Source of the DNA: JBGCDD01 sp045105075
Lineage (GTDB): Bacteria > Pseudomonadota > Alphaproteobacteria > Rhodobacterales > Rhodobacteraceae
Reading direction: 5' to 3'
Assembly: GCA_045105075.1 (NCBI GenBank)
Contig: JBGCDD010000005.1
Span: 1 to 57,222 of the forward strand
DNA length: 57,222 nucleotides
Part shown: positions 17,596-26,760 of the stretch, piece by piece
Position numbering within the stretch: position 1 is the stretch's first letter
How the letters are laid out: each line of letters begins with the position of its first letter
Notes under the pieces: generated by a model
Database searches by the model: none
The model's input: only the letters and a program-made list of their open reading frames with translations
Told to the model about the DNA's origin: nothing
Position numbers and translations under genes: made by a program

Positions 17596-18666
17596 ATGTT
17601 GTTTGATTTGCCTGACCACGATACGCTCTACCAAGCCTTGCTGGGCCGCAATCCGGTCTATGATGGACAAGCGTATGTTGGCGTTGCAACCACCGGCGTG
17701 TTTTGTCGGCTGACCTGCCCGGCGCGCAAACCGAAATCCGAAAACTGCACGTTCTATGGGACGGTCGGTGCCTGTATTCAGGCGGGGTATCGCCCTTGCA
17801 AACGCTGCACCCCAATGGCGGTCTCGGCGGCGGCGGACCCGGCGATTGGCGCCCTGCTTGCCGCTTTGGACGCAAAACCCGATCACCGCTGGTCAGAGGC
17901 TGACATTGAACAGATGGGCTTTGATCTATCGACCATTCGGCGCAGTTTCAAACGCCAGTTTGGCATGACCTTCCTTGAAATGGCCCGCCAAAGACGGTTG
18001 CGGGACGGTTTTGTGACGATGGCGAGCGGCGGCAAGGTGATCGAGGCGCAGCTGGCCGCGCAGTTTTCGTCGCCCAGTGCCTTTCGCGCCGCCTTTGCCC
18101 GGTTGCTGGGCCGCGCGCCGGGATCACTTGCTAACGCGCCGCTGCTTTTTGCCGACTGGATCGACACGCCGCTGGGTGACATGATCTGCGTCAGCAGCCG
18201 TTCGCAGGTGTTTTTGCTCGAATTCATGGAGCGTAAATCGCTCAAGGCTGAACTGGCCCGGCTGGACAGATCCGTCAAAGGTCAGCTTGGAATCGGTAAA
18301 ACCGACCCGGCCGCGCAAATCAGGTCGGAACTTGGCGCGTTCTTTGCGGCACGTTCGGCGCAATTTTCCACGCCGCTGGCCTATGGCGGCTCGGCGTTTG
18401 CGCGCCGGGTTTGGGATGAATTGCGCCAGATTCCAGCGGGCGAGACACGCACCTATTCCCAGATTGCCCATCGCATTGGCCGGCCAACCGCCACACGGGC
18501 CGTGGCACAGGCCAACGGCGCCAATCAGATCGCGCTGGTGGTGCCTTGTCATCGGGTGATTGGCGCGGATGGATCGCTGACCGGCTATGGCGGCGGGCTG
18601 TGGCGCAAACAAAAACTGCTCGAAATCGAACGGACCTTCAAACACTCCAAACTGGAAAGCACCTGA
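17596..18666 (+). CDS. ada: Ada: DNA methyl-phosphotriester/O6-alkylguanine methyltransferase and transcription factor
   Basis: Suicide repair enzyme and activator of the adaptive response. The N-terminal Ada domain has zinc cysteines C37, C41, C68 and C71 (FCRLTC, CKRC), matching E. coli Ada within one residue. An AraC-type HTH follows at about residues 100-180 (TIRRSFKRQFGMTFLEMAR). The C-terminal methyltransferase has the acceptor PCHRV with C318 and upstream RTYSQIA. With the ATG at 17596 the length is 356 aa, against 354 in E. coli; an in-frame ATG at 17431 would add 55 residues lacking family resemblance. The stop lies one base before the next gene, so the two are probably co-transcribed. 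Confidence 0.95.
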   Translation: MLFDLPDHDTLYQALLGRNPVYDGQAYVGVATTGVFCRLTCPARKPKSENCTFYGTVGACIQAGYRPCKRCTPMAVSAAADPAIGALLAALDAKPDHRWSEADIEQMGFDLSTIRRSFKRQFGMTFLEMARQRRLRDGFVTMASGGKVIEAQLAAQFSSPSAFRAAFARLLGRAPGSLANAPLLFADWIDTPLGDMICVSSRSQVFLLEFMERKSLKAELARLDRSVKGQLGIGKTDPAAQIRSELGAFFAARSAQFSTPLAYGGSAFARRVWDELRQIPAGETRTYSQIAHRIGRPTATRAVAQANGANQIALVVPCHRVIGADGSLTGYGGGLWRKQKLLEIERTFKHSKLEST

Positions 18667-18667
18667 T

Positions 18668-19426
18668 ATGACCCAATCCGAAAAAGCCGCCCTTTTTAAA
18701 TCGTTGCACGTAAAGGGCGATCCGCTGATCCTTTACAACATCTGGGACGCCGGAAGCGCCAAAAAGATTGCCAAAGAGGGTGCAAAAGCCATCGCCACGG
18801 GCAGTTGGTCGGTGGCCAGCGCGCAAGGGTTTGAGGATGGCGAACAGATCCCGATGGCATTTGTTTTGCAGATCATCGAACGCATCGCGCGCACCGTTGA
18901 TGTTCCGGTCAGTCTGGATTTTGAAGGCGCTTACGCGGACGATCCGCAGCAGATCGCCAAGCATATCGCGCACGTTATCAAAACCGGCGCGGTTGGCATC
19001 AACTTCGAAGATCGCCATGTGCAAGCCGACGGTCTTTTTGCGATCCAAACACAAGCCGAGCGGATCAAAGCCATCCGTCAAGCCGCAGATGACGCCGGTA
19101 TCGCGCTGTTCATCAACGCGCGCACGGACGTGTTTTTGAAAGCTGATCCCGCCACCCATAAGGACTGGATCGAAACCGCGCTGGAACGTGAAGCGGCTTA
19201 TGGCGAGGCCGGCGCTGACGGGTTTTTCGTGCCGGGCTTGAGTGACCCGGCCCATATCGAACACCTTGTTGGCAAGGTGAACCTGCCGCTGAATGTGATG
19301 ATGATGGGGCCGACGCCCTCGGCCAAGGACATGGCCGCACTGGGTGTGTCACGCATCAGCCACGGCCCCTCGCCCTATCGCCATGCGCTGAAAGATCTCA
19401 GCGCGCGCTATTGCGCCATGACCTAG
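18668..19426 (+). CDS. isocitrate lyase/PEP mutase superfamily protein
   Basis: TIM-barrel enzyme of the PEP-mutase/2-methylisocitrate-lyase group. Motifs are LYNIWDAGSAK, TGSWSVA, LDFEGAYADD, a metal-site FEDRHVQ, and INARTDVFL. The ATG at 18668 lies one base after the ada stop (TGATATG); the ORF's upstream extension overlaps ada and is ignored. It has 252 aa. Family members cleave or form C-C or C-P bonds in oxaloacetate, methylisocitrate or phosphonopyruvate, and the substrate here cannot be assigned. It is tail-to-tail with the amidase gene. Confidence 0.85.
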   Translation: MTQSEKAALFKSLHVKGDPLILYNIWDAGSAKKIAKEGAKAIATGSWSVASAQGFEDGEQIPMAFVLQIIERIARTVDVPVSLDFEGAYADDPQQIAKHIAHVIKTGAVGINFEDRHVQADGLFAIQTQAERIKAIRQAADDAGIALFINARTDVFLKADPATHKDWIETALEREAAYGEAGADGFFVPGLSDPAHIEHLVGKVNLPLNVMMMGPTPSAKDMAALGVSRISHGPSPYRHALKDLSARYCAMT

Positions 19427-19443
19427 GCCGCCGGCAAACAGGA

Positions 19444-20385
19444 TCACCCATCCATCACCGATTTGGGGAAATAGAACGACACGGTCCAGTTTGGCATGTC
19501 GACGATTTCACTGATGCGCAGATCCCCGCAGACCGAGCACAACATATAAGCCTCGGTCGCGGACATGCCGGTGGTGGCGCAAATCCAGTCGATCATGCCC
19601 GACACCGCGTCGCGCGCAGCCTGCATCAGGTCGGGCCCAATGCCGGTGGTGGCCTGATAGCCCGCGCCGTCCAGATGCCGGGTGACCGGGCCGTCGGTTT
19701 CAAAGCGCGGAAAGCGGTATTGCGCGTCCTTGATCAGCTCGATCCGGGTGGACACGATCATCGGGCTTTCAATCGCCGTGCCGCAAATTTCACCGTCGCC
19801 CTGTGCTGCATGGGTGTCGCCCAGCGACAGCAACCCACCGGCCACTTCCACGGGCAAATAGAGCGTTGTTCCAACGGCGTTGTCACGAATATCGAGGTTG
19901 CCGCCCACCCGGCGCGGCGGCACAACCGAGTGATTTCCCGCCTCTGCCAAAGCCAGCCCAATGGTGCCGACAAAGGGTTTCAAAGGCACTTTGCCGCCGG
20001 GCCCATAAAGTGCGGGCGCCATCGACACTGTGTCGTATTTCCAGATGTGCAATGCCGGATCGGGGAATTGATCGGCCAGCAAGCCAAAGCCCGGTATATT
20101 GGCCGTCCACCCCCAGCCAGCGGGTTTGAAATCCAGAAACGTGATGGCCACAGCATCGCCGGGTTCGGCACCCTCAATAAACATCGGTCCGCTGACCGGG
20201 TTGATGCTGTCAAAGGACAACTCTGACAGATCCCCAACGGTCGAACCTGCGTTGAGCTGGCCGCCCGAGCTGTCGATGGTTTCAATTTCGACGGTTTGAC
20301 CGGGCGTGATGCTCAGCACCGGCTCGATTGCATTGTCCCAACCAAAATGGTGTTGATGTTGGTGAATGGTGTGATTGCAGGGCAT
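19444..20385 (-). CDS. acetamidase/formamidase family protein
   Basis: FmdA/AmdA-family amidohydrolase releasing ammonia from short amides. Visible segments are the His-rich N-terminus HTIHQHQHHFGWDN, SGGQLNAGSTVGDL, GPMFIEGAEPGDAVAI, SLGDTHAAQGDGEICGTAIE and a late C-rich CSVCGDLRISEIVDMPNW, all characteristic. It has 313 aa and no signal peptide, so it is cytoplasmic. It is the last gene of the long minus-strand operon, 12 bp after the permease gene, suggesting that the compound imported by the ABC systems, or a product of it, is an amide or formamide. Confidence 0.9.
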   Translation of the reverse strand: MPCNHTIHQHQHHFGWDNAIEPVLSITPGQTVEIETIDSSGGQLNAGSTVGDLSELSFDSINPVSGPMFIEGAEPGDAVAITFLDFKPAGWGWTANIPGFGLLADQFPDPALHIWKYDTVSMAPALYGPGGKVPLKPFVGTIGLALAEAGNHSVVPPRRVGGNLDIRDNAVGTTLYLPVEVAGGLLSLGDTHAAQGDGEICGTAIESPMIVSTRIELIKDAQYRFPRFETDGPVTRHLDGAGYQATTGIGPDLMQAARDAVSGMIDWICATTGMSATEAYMLCSVCGDLRISEIVDMPNWTVSFYFPKSVMDG

Positions 20386-20397
20386 CCCGTTGTCCTT

Positions 20398-21420
20398 TTA
20401 CTTTTTCAAAACCAGATCTTCGATCTCGCGGTCGCCCATGATGCCCAGTGGGCGCAGGGCCATGGTTAGCACGATCACCGTGCCCAATGTGATACCAGAC
20501 AGGCCCAGGACTTCGGGCAGGTCAATGCCAATCACCGTTGGTCCAGTTTCGAGCCAGCGCACAACCTCAAGGCCGAACGAAATCAGGAACGTGCCCAAAA
20601 CGGCGCCGGTTACAGTGCGCATGCCGCCAAGGATCAACATCGCAAGGGTCAGGAACACGTGATTAAAGTAAAACGGCCGGGCGCTGATTGTGCCAAGGTA
20701 AAACGCATAGGCGATCCCGGCGATGGCCAACACCAACCCGGACAGCACCCAAGCAATCAGGCGCACACGAAACACATTGACCCCCATCGCTGCCGCGCCC
20801 ACCTCGTCATCGGCACTGGCACGCAGCTGGATGCCCCAACGGCTTTCGCGAAACCCGCGCACCGCAATCACCACCACCACCGACAGCACCACGATCGAAG
20901 TCAGCGAAAACACCTGCGGAATGCCGAAAAACGCCTGATTGCCTTTGAAAATATCGGTGCGAAACAGAAAGATCGAATGTACGATCACCAGCACCGCCAG
21001 CGAGGCAATGGTCGCACCGGTCGCGGTCATACGCACGATCAACAGCCCGGTCAGAAAGGCAAAAACCCCGGTAATGACAACGGCAATCAGCGCCGAAGGC
21101 ACCGGGTGCAGCGCAAAAGCATTGAGCCCCCAGGGCGCCTCGGGCAAGGCGATGGCCTTCATCGCCACCGGTGTCACACAGATTGCGGCCGCATAAGCAC
21201 CGATGCCCATAAAGGCGCTGTGGCTCAGGTTTGTGATGCGCGCATTGCCCATGAACACTTGCAATCCCAGCACCACCAGCAGGTTCACGTAAGCACCGTA
21301 AACCAGCCGCAGCTGATAGCGCGAACCATACCAACTGGCCGCCACCGCAATGGCAATCAGCACCACGGCCAGCATCGCAGCCCCGACCAGCCCGCGCTTT
21401 TGACTGCGCGACAGGGTCAT
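20398..21420 (-). CDS. livM: branched-chain-type ABC transporter permease (LivM), system 2
   Basis: Integral membrane permease of the HAAT family with about 9-10 hydrophobic helices. The LivM signatures are NLLVVLGLQVFMGNARITNLSHSAFMGIGAYAAA near the N-terminus and ARPFYFNHVFLTLAMLILGGMRTVTGAVLGTFL near the C-terminus, the cytoplasmic loop contacting the ATPase. It has 340 aa and a 4-bp ATGA overlap with the LivH gene. The substrate of the HAAT family ranges over branched amino acids, urea and amides; here an amide compound is suggested by the hydrolases in the operon. Confidence 0.9.
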   Translation of the reverse strand: MTLSRSQKRGLVGAAMLAVVLIAIAVAASWYGSRYQLRLVYGAYVNLLVVLGLQVFMGNARITNLSHSAFMGIGAYAAAICVTPVAMKAIALPEAPWGLNAFALHPVPSALIAVVITGVFAFLTGLLIVRMTATGATIASLAVLVIVHSIFLFRTDIFKGNQAFFGIPQVFSLTSIVVLSVVVVIAVRGFRESRWGIQLRASADDEVGAAAMGVNVFRVRLIAWVLSGLVLAIAGIAYAFYLGTISARPFYFNHVFLTLAMLILGGMRTVTGAVLGTFLISFGLEVVRWLETGPTVIGIDLPEVLGLSGITLGTVIVLTMALRPLGIMGDREIEDLVLKK

Positions 21421-22313
21421 AGCTTGTCACCCTTTTCAACGGCCGGGCTGAGGATGCCGTTGGGGCGCCACACCAGCACAAGCGCGATGATGGCGAACAC
21501 AAAAGCGTCTTTCATGCCGCCATATTCCTGTGGCAACAGCACCAGCATGCCAACCTCGACCGCCCCCAGCAAAAAGCCGCCCAGCACCGCGCCGGGCAAG
21601 CTGCCAAAGCCGCCGACCACGCAGGCCACAAACGCTTTCAGAACCGGATTGAACCCCAGATGCGGATCAACCGAGCCGCGGCGCGCCATGATGAAAATGC
21701 ACGCCAGCCCGGCCAGCAATCCTGACACCATGAACGCCATGGCAAAGACGCGGTTGGCTTTGATGCCCATCAGCCGCACCATTTCGAAATCAAGCGAGGC
21801 CGCGCGCATCGCCAGCCCCAGCGTGGTGCGCCGCAAAAACAGCATCAGCGCGATAATCACCACCACCGTCGTCACCGATTCAAACACCTGAAGCGAAGAC
21901 ACCCGGATGCCAAACATCTGCATCGGCCAATCAAGGAAATAGAGCGATGTGACCGCAATGGGCCGGGGCGAGACCAGCAACAAGAACAGGTTTTGCAATA
22001 TGATCGACACGCCAAACGCGGTCAGCAAGCCGGTTGTCGGATCAGCGTATCGCACCGGCCGAAAGGCCACCCGCTCCAGCGTGAGAGAGGCCAAAACAGC
22101 CGCCACCACCGCGCCCAAAATGATGATCAAAGGGTTGGCTGTGACCAGCGCGGCAAAGGCCACCATGGTGTAGCCGCCCACCGCGATCACTTCGCCATGG
22201 GCAAAATTCACCAGTCCCATGATCGAAAACACAATCGCCAAACCCAGCGCCAACAGCGCGTATTCTGCGCCAAAGGCCAGCGCGTTCATGGTCTGCTGTG
22301 CGGCATATTCCAT
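21417..22313 (-). CDS. livH: branched-chain-type ABC transporter permease (LivH), system 2
   Basis: LivH-type inner-membrane permease with about 8 helices. It has ALLALGLAIVFSIMGLVNFAHGEVIAVGGY at the start and ACVVGGFGSLPGAVLGGFLLG as the coupling loop, followed by a C-terminal VLVWRPNGIL. The ATG at 22313 (MEYAAQQ) begins one base after the LivF stop; a TTG at 22322 is an alternative that adds three residues. It overlaps livM by 4 bp. It forms a heterodimeric pore with LivM of system 2. Confidence 0.9.
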   Translation of the reverse strand: MEYAAQQTMNALAFGAEYALLALGLAIVFSIMGLVNFAHGEVIAVGGYTMVAFAALVTANPLIIILGAVVAAVLASLTLERVAFRPVRYADPTTGLLTAFGVSIILQNLFLLLVSPRPIAVTSLYFLDWPMQMFGIRVSSLQVFESVTTVVVIIALMLFLRRTTLGLAMRAASLDFEMVRLMGIKANRVFAMAFMVSGLLAGLACIFIMARRGSVDPHLGFNPVLKAFVACVVGGFGSLPGAVLGGFLLGAVEVGMLVLLPQEYGGMKDAFVFAIIALVLVWRPNGILSPAVEKGDKL

Positions 22314-22314
22314 C

Positions 22315-23019
22315 TCAGGCAATTCCCGTCAGTTCGGCCATCAGCGCATCGCTTTGGCCCAGTGTTTCGCCGGTGCCTTCGGCGTGGATTCGACCGTTGT
22401 TCATCAGATAGGCATAGTCCGACAGGCGCAGCGCCTGGGCCGCGTTTTGCTCGACCAGCAGGATCGTCATGCCTTGCGCCTTAAGGGTTTGGATCATGGC
22501 AAAGATCTGCGCCACAATCATCGGAGCCAGGCCAAGGCTGGGTTCGTCCAACAGCAGGATTTTTGGCTTTGACATCAGCGCGCGCGCAATCGCGAGCATT
22601 TGCTGCTCGCCGCCCGATAGGGTGCCAGCGGGCTGTGCGCGCCGTTCGCCAAGAATGGGAAAGGTGTCAAACCAGCTGGCGATTTCGCCCTTTACGGCCC
22701 CCGCATCGGCGCGAATGGCGCCACCCAGGATCAGGTTTTCCTCGACGCTCAGGTTCGAGAATACCCGCCGCCCCTCGGGCGAGACAGAAACACCGCTGCG
22801 CACCCGCGCCTCGACGCTTTGGGCGGCCAGATCCGCGCCCTCAAGCTGGATCACTCCGGTGCAGGTCGCCACACCGCAAATCGCAGAGATGGTCGAGGTT
22901 TTGCCCGCCCCGTTGGGCCCCAAAAGAGCGACGCATTGGCCCTGCCCGACGCGCAGCGAAATGCCGTGCACCGCTTGGATGGGGCCGTGAAAGACCTTGA
23001 GATTGTCGATTTTCAACAT
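22315..23019 (-). CDS. livF: branched-chain-type ABC transporter ATPase (LivF), system 2
   Basis: ABC ATPase of 234 aa. Walker A is GPNGAGKTS, the Q-loop is in SVSPEGRRVF, the signature is LSGGEQQMLAIARAL, and Walker B is ILLLDEPSLGLAP, with an H-loop replaced by the usual VEQN of LivF proteins. It begins directly after a GC-rich hairpin that separates it from the binding-protein gene. The ribosome site is weak. It pairs with LivG of system 2 to drive the permeases. Confidence 0.92.
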   Translation of the reverse strand: MLKIDNLKVFHGPIQAVHGISLRVGQGQCVALLGPNGAGKTSTISAICGVATCTGVIQLEGADLAAQSVEARVRSGVSVSPEGRRVFSNLSVEENLILGGAIRADAGAVKGEIASWFDTFPILGERRAQPAGTLSGGEQQMLAIARALMSKPKILLLDEPSLGLAPMIVAQIFAMIQTLKAQGMTILLVEQNAAQALRLSDYAYLMNNGRIHAEGTGETLGQSDALMAELTGIA

Positions 23020-23032
23020 GAGTTTATCAGCA

Positions 23033-23055
23033 GGCGGGGCCCCTAAGACCCCGCC
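23033..23055 (-). terminator. intercistronic GC-rich hairpin after SBP gene (system 2)
   Basis: Perfect 7-bp stem GGCGGGG (23033-23039) and CCCCGCC (23049-23055) with a 9-base loop, placed between the stop of the periplasmic binding-protein gene (23065) and the LivF start (23019). There is no T tract, so it is more likely an mRNA 3'-end stabiliser or partial terminator than a full stop. Such structures commonly raise binding-protein levels over permease levels. Confidence 0.6.
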
Positions 23056-23064
23056 CCTGTTGAC

Positions 23065-24219
23065 CTATTTCCAGTCCATCGGTGTGTTGGCCGGCACCAC
23101 ATTGGAAATCAGCACGCGCTTGCCGCCTGCAAAGCCGATCACCGGGATGGTGCGCTGCGCATATGTGCCCGTGTCCTTGAACGAAATGCTGTCGACCGAC
23201 ATCACCGGAATGCTGTCAGCGGCGCGGATCGTGTCGGCAATGGTGGCCGGATCTGTGCTGCCCGACCGTTCCACCGCCCAGGCCACGGCCTTGACCGTGT
23301 CCGCGCCAGTGGCCGGGAACAGGCCCGGCACGTCGATACCCAAGCCTTTGCAATCAGCCATGAACTTGACCACAGCGCTGTCGGCATGGCTGGGCGCCAG
23401 CGTGGCAAAGAACACCTTGTCCAAAAGCGTCGGATCATCGGTGCCAATGGCATCAAGCGACGGGTCATCAAACCCGTCCGAACCCACAACCCATGCATCA
23501 ATTCCGGCGCTGCGCAACTGGCGCACCAGCACGCCCACGTCCGGCATGATCGACGAGATGTAAACCGCGTCCACAGTTTCGCCCAGCGCTTTCATCTCGG
23601 CGATCTGGGGCGACCAGTCCGAGGTGCCAAAGCTGAAGTTCAGCTTGCTCAGCACCTTGCCGCCGCCCGCCTCAACCACGTCGCCAAACCAAAGCGGCGT
23701 TTTGGCCGACCAGCTGCCGCCCTCGTCAGAGGTCATCAAAACCACGTTCTTGACGCCTTTTTCCAAGGCATAATTCGCGGCAGCCGTTGCGGTGAACGGA
23801 TCGGGCGACACGCCGGTGAAAAAGTTGTTCACGATGCCCGCGTGCATTTCAACCTGGGTCGATTGCGGCTGAAAGATCGACACGCCGTAACTTTGCGCCA
23901 CTTGCGCCACCGGGATCATGGTGTCGGAAAACGGGATTGTGCCCAGCATCACAGCGCCTTCATCCAGGAACTTTTGCGCCAGCGAGATCGCGGTTTGGGT
24001 GTCGGACCCGGAATCCTGCACCAGAATTTCCAGCTTCATACCGTTCACGCCGCCCTCGGCGTTGATCATCTCGGCCATACAGCGCGCGCCTTGCCATTCC
24101 GCGTAAGGCGCATAGTCGCCGGTCATCGGCACGCCCATGCCAATTTTGATCGTGTCTTCGGCCAAAGCCGGGGCCGCAAGAGCCATCGCGCTCAGGGTTG
24201 TCATCAGGATCTTTTTCAT
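23065..24219 (-). CDS. periplasmic ABC substrate-binding protein (LivK-like), system 2
   Basis: Secreted type I periplasmic binding protein of the HAAT family. It has a Sec signal peptide (MKKILMTTLSAMALAAPALA, cleaved about residue 20), then IKIGMGVPMTGDYAPYAEWQGAR and repeated Rossmann-like lobes. The ATG at 24219 has GGAGAG at ideal distance; a GTG at 24225 is possible. It has 384 aa. It sits between LivG (22 bp upstream) and the hairpin plus LivF, an unusual internal location for a binding protein. The ligand is unknown. Confidence 0.9.
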   Translation of the reverse strand: MKKILMTTLSAMALAAPALAEDTIKIGMGVPMTGDYAPYAEWQGARCMAEMINAEGGVNGMKLEILVQDSGSDTQTAISLAQKFLDEGAVMLGTIPFSDTMIPVAQVAQSYGVSIFQPQSTQVEMHAGIVNNFFTGVSPDPFTATAAANYALEKGVKNVVLMTSDEGGSWSAKTPLWFGDVVEAGGGKVLSKLNFSFGTSDWSPQIAEMKALGETVDAVYISSIMPDVGVLVRQLRSAGIDAWVVGSDGFDDPSLDAIGTDDPTLLDKVFFATLAPSHADSAVVKFMADCKGLGIDVPGLFPATGADTVKAVAWAVERSGSTDPATIADTIRAADSIPVMSVDSISFKDTGTYAQRTIPVIGFAGGKRVLISNVVPANTPMDWK

Positions 24220-24241
24220 GGTCACTCTCCAGTGTTGGTTG

Positions 24242-24952
24242 TCATGCGGTGGTGTCGTGGTCTTGGCCCAGATAGGCCTCGATAACTTTGGGGTTTTTGA
24301 CGATCGCCTCGGGTGGTCCCTGGGCCAGAACTTCGCCCATGTTCAGCACCGTGATCTGGTCACACAGGGTCATGATGAATTTCAGATCGTGATCGATGAC
24401 CAGCAGCGCACAATCGGCCTGCGCGCGCACCCATCGCAGCGATTGACCAAGGGCTTGTGTCTCTTGTTCGTTCATCCCGGCGGCGGGTTCATCCAGCATC
24501 AAAACGCGCGGGGCCAACGCAAGGGCGCGCACGATCTCAAGGCGGCGCTGATCGCCATAAGCCAGAGCATTGGCCGGCAATGTCAGTTTCGAGCGCAGGC
24601 CAAATTCGTCGATGGCCGCCTGCGTCAGCGCGGTGCCCCGCCCCGAATAGCGCGCCACGTCGATGTTTTGCTCGACCGTCAGGCTGGGAAAAATCCTCAG
24701 GTTCTGAAAGGTGCGCGCAATGCCGAGGGCCGCGCGTTTGTCGGACTTCAATCCGTTCAAAAGCGCGCCGTCCAGCGCCATGGTGCCGGCAGTGGGCGCC
24801 AACAGGCCCGAGATCAGGTTGACCAATGTCGACTTGCCCGCGCCGTTGGGGCCGATCAAACCCCGCACCTGCGATGGATCCAGCGCCATCGTGACATCGT
24901 GCACCGCGCGCACCCCGCCGAAGGTTTTGCCAATGCCCGACAGTTCAAGCAT
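24242..24952 (-). CDS. livG: branched-chain-type ABC transporter ATPase (LivG), system 2
   Basis: ABC ATPase with Walker A GPNGAGKST, a LivG-type ARTFQNLRIFPSLTVEQN Q-loop region, signature region ALAYGDQRRLEIVRAL, Walker B VLMLDEPAAGMNEQE and H-loop DHD. The ATG at 24952 (MLELSGIGKTFGG) overlaps the permease stop by 8 bp, and the longer frame from 25003 is unlikely. It has 236 aa. It is placed after the first transporter's permeases and before the second binding protein, and is assigned to system 2 because system 1 already has a LivG. Confidence 0.9.
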   Translation of the reverse strand: MLELSGIGKTFGGVRAVHDVTMALDPSQVRGLIGPNGAGKSTLVNLISGLLAPTAGTMALDGALLNGLKSDKRAALGIARTFQNLRIFPSLTVEQNIDVARYSGRGTALTQAAIDEFGLRSKLTLPANALAYGDQRRLEIVRALALAPRVLMLDEPAAGMNEQETQALGQSLRWVRAQADCALLVIDHDLKFIMTLCDQITVLNMGEVLAQGPPEAIVKNPKVIEAYLGQDHDTTA

Positions 24953-25892
24953 TTTTGCGCCCCCCCACCATTTGAACGATGCGCGCCAACCCGCCCGGTG
25001 CAAAACGCAAGATCAGGATCATGCCAACGGCGACAATGATGAAACGCGCCTCTTCCATGCCGCGGATGCCCGCCATCGCCTCGGTGGCGAAGGTCAGCAC
25101 AATGGCGGCAATGATCGGCCCATAGATCGTGGCAGTGCCCCCGATCAACACCATCGACAAGGCAAGGCTGAGGGTGCCGAAGCTGAGCACATCCGGGGCT
25201 GCCACGCGCAAATAGATCGCAAAGAAACCACCTGCAATGCCGGGGAAGATCGCGCTGAGCACCAGCGCAAACACCCGCTGGCGCGCCACCGAGATGCCCC
25301 GCGCGCGGGCGTAATCTTCGTTGTCGCGCACTGCCAACAACGACTTGCCAAAAGGCGACTTGGTCAGCCACAGCAGGTATACCGTCGACACCGCCAACAG
25401 CCCCAAAGCCACGTAGTAATAGCCGAATTTATAGTCGCGGATGAAGCGATAGTCGCCAATTTCAAGCGGTGGAATGCGCACCATGCCGCCGGCTCCGCCA
25501 GTGATCTGGCTTTGGCTCAGGATCAATTGCAACACCAATTGGCTGAACGCAAAGGTGACCAGCACCACGTATATCCCCTTTAGCCGCGCCACCGGCAACG
25601 CCACGATCATAGCCGCCAGAGCCGCCGTCACACCGCCCAGCGGAATCGCCAGCCAGGGGTTGAGGCCAAAGGTTTTCGCGCCAATCGCAGCCGTATAAAC
25701 CCCGACCGCGAAAAACGTCAGATGGCCGAAATTGAACAGACCGCCATAACCCAGCGACAGATCCCAGTTCGAGGCGATGATGCCATAGACAAAGGCCAGA
25801 ATGAATAGATGGCGCGTATAGCTGTCGAGCACGACCGTAGGCACCAACGCCAACACAACCAGAGCAAAGATCAGGGCCAGGGTCACGCGCAT
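24945..25892 (-). CDS. livM: branched-chain-type ABC transporter permease (LivM), system 1
   Basis: LivM-type permease of 315 aa with about 8-9 hydrophobic helices. It has NWDLSLGYGGLFNFGHLTFFAVGVYTAA near the N-terminus and a coupling loop around LALSMVLIGGTATIYGPIIAA. It starts one base after the LivH stop and overlaps livG of system 2 by 8 bp, which ties the two transporters into one transcript. The substrate is unknown. Confidence 0.9.
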   Translation of the reverse strand: MRVTLALIFALVVLALVPTVVLDSYTRHLFILAFVYGIIASNWDLSLGYGGLFNFGHLTFFAVGVYTAAIGAKTFGLNPWLAIPLGGVTAALAAMIVALPVARLKGIYVVLVTFAFSQLVLQLILSQSQITGGAGGMVRIPPLEIGDYRFIRDYKFGYYYVALGLLAVSTVYLLWLTKSPFGKSLLAVRDNEDYARARGISVARQRVFALVLSAIFPGIAGGFFAIYLRVAAPDVLSFGTLSLALSMVLIGGTATIYGPIIAAIVLTFATEAMAGIRGMEEARFIIVAVGMILILRFAPGGLARIVQMVGGRKNA

Positions 25893-25893
25893 C

Positions 25894-26760
25894 TCAGGCC
25901 CTCCCGAACAGGCCGTTGGGCCGCAGGATCAGCACAAAAATCAATCCTGAAAACAACACAAACGGGGTCCAATACAGGCCAAGCGCAAGGATCAAAAACG
26001 CCTCGGACAGCCCGATGACAAAGGCCGCACCCACCGTCGCGCCAAGCGAGCCGAGACCGCCAAAAATCACCACGATCATCGCCTTGACCAACGGTTCGAC
26101 CCCTAGGCTGGGCGTGACAAAGCGCACCCCGGCCAGCAGCACGCCGGTCAACCCTGCAAGGGCCGCGCCGAGGCCAAAAGCCAGCGCAAAGGTCAACGGC
26201 ACGTTGATGCCCAACAACGCGGCTGCGTCCTGATTTTGGCCGACGGCACGCAGGCTGCGCCCGGTGGCCGTGCGGGTGGCAAAACCCCAAAGCCCGAGCA
26301 GGATCAGCGGCGCGATCACCACGATCAGAGCCTCATGCGCCGAAATCACCGAGCCAAAAATCGACACGTCGCCTTCGACCATGCGTGGCAGTTGTTTTAA
26401 CCGCGCGCCCCAGATGATCTGGGCGGATTTCTCCAGAATGATCATCGCCGCCAGCGTGGTCATCACCGTGATCAACAGCATGTTCGGCTTGCCATAAAAC
26501 GGGCGCACCAGCAGGTATTCGATGATCACGCCCAAAAGCGCTGCGGCGCCAACGCCCGCAACCAGCCCCGCCATCAGGCCCAGCCCCAAGCCTTCGCTGA
26601 CGGTCCAGGCGACAAAGGCCCCGATCATCATCAGCGCGCCGTGGGCAAAGTTGAACACGCCCAACGTCGTCCACACCAGACTGAGCCCGCTGGCCATCAA
26701 AGCATAGAGCGAACCCAACACGACGCCCGATAAAACCGTTGAGATCAGGGTCTCGCTCAT
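25894..26760 (-). CDS. livH: branched-chain-type ABC transporter permease (LivH), system 1
   Basis: LivH-type permease of 288 aa. It shows SLYALMASGLSLVWTTLGVFNFAHGALMMIGAF at the N-terminus and AMIVVIFGGLGSLGATVGAAFVIG as the coupling loop, then LILRPNGLFG at the C-terminus. It has a 4-bp ATGA overlap with the upstream LivF gene. It forms the pore with LivM of system 1. Confidence 0.9.
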   Translation of the reverse strand: MSETLISTVLSGVVLGSLYALMASGLSLVWTTLGVFNFAHGALMMIGAFVAWTVSEGLGLGLMAGLVAGVGAAALLGVIIEYLLVRPFYGKPNMLLITVMTTLAAMIILEKSAQIIWGARLKQLPRMVEGDVSIFGSVISAHEALIVVIAPLILLGLWGFATRTATGRSLRAVGQNQDAAALLGINVPLTFALAFGLGAALAGLTGVLLAGVRFVTPSLGVEPLVKAMIVVIFGGLGSLGATVGAAFVIGLSEAFLILALGLYWTPFVLFSGLIFVLILRPNGLFGRA

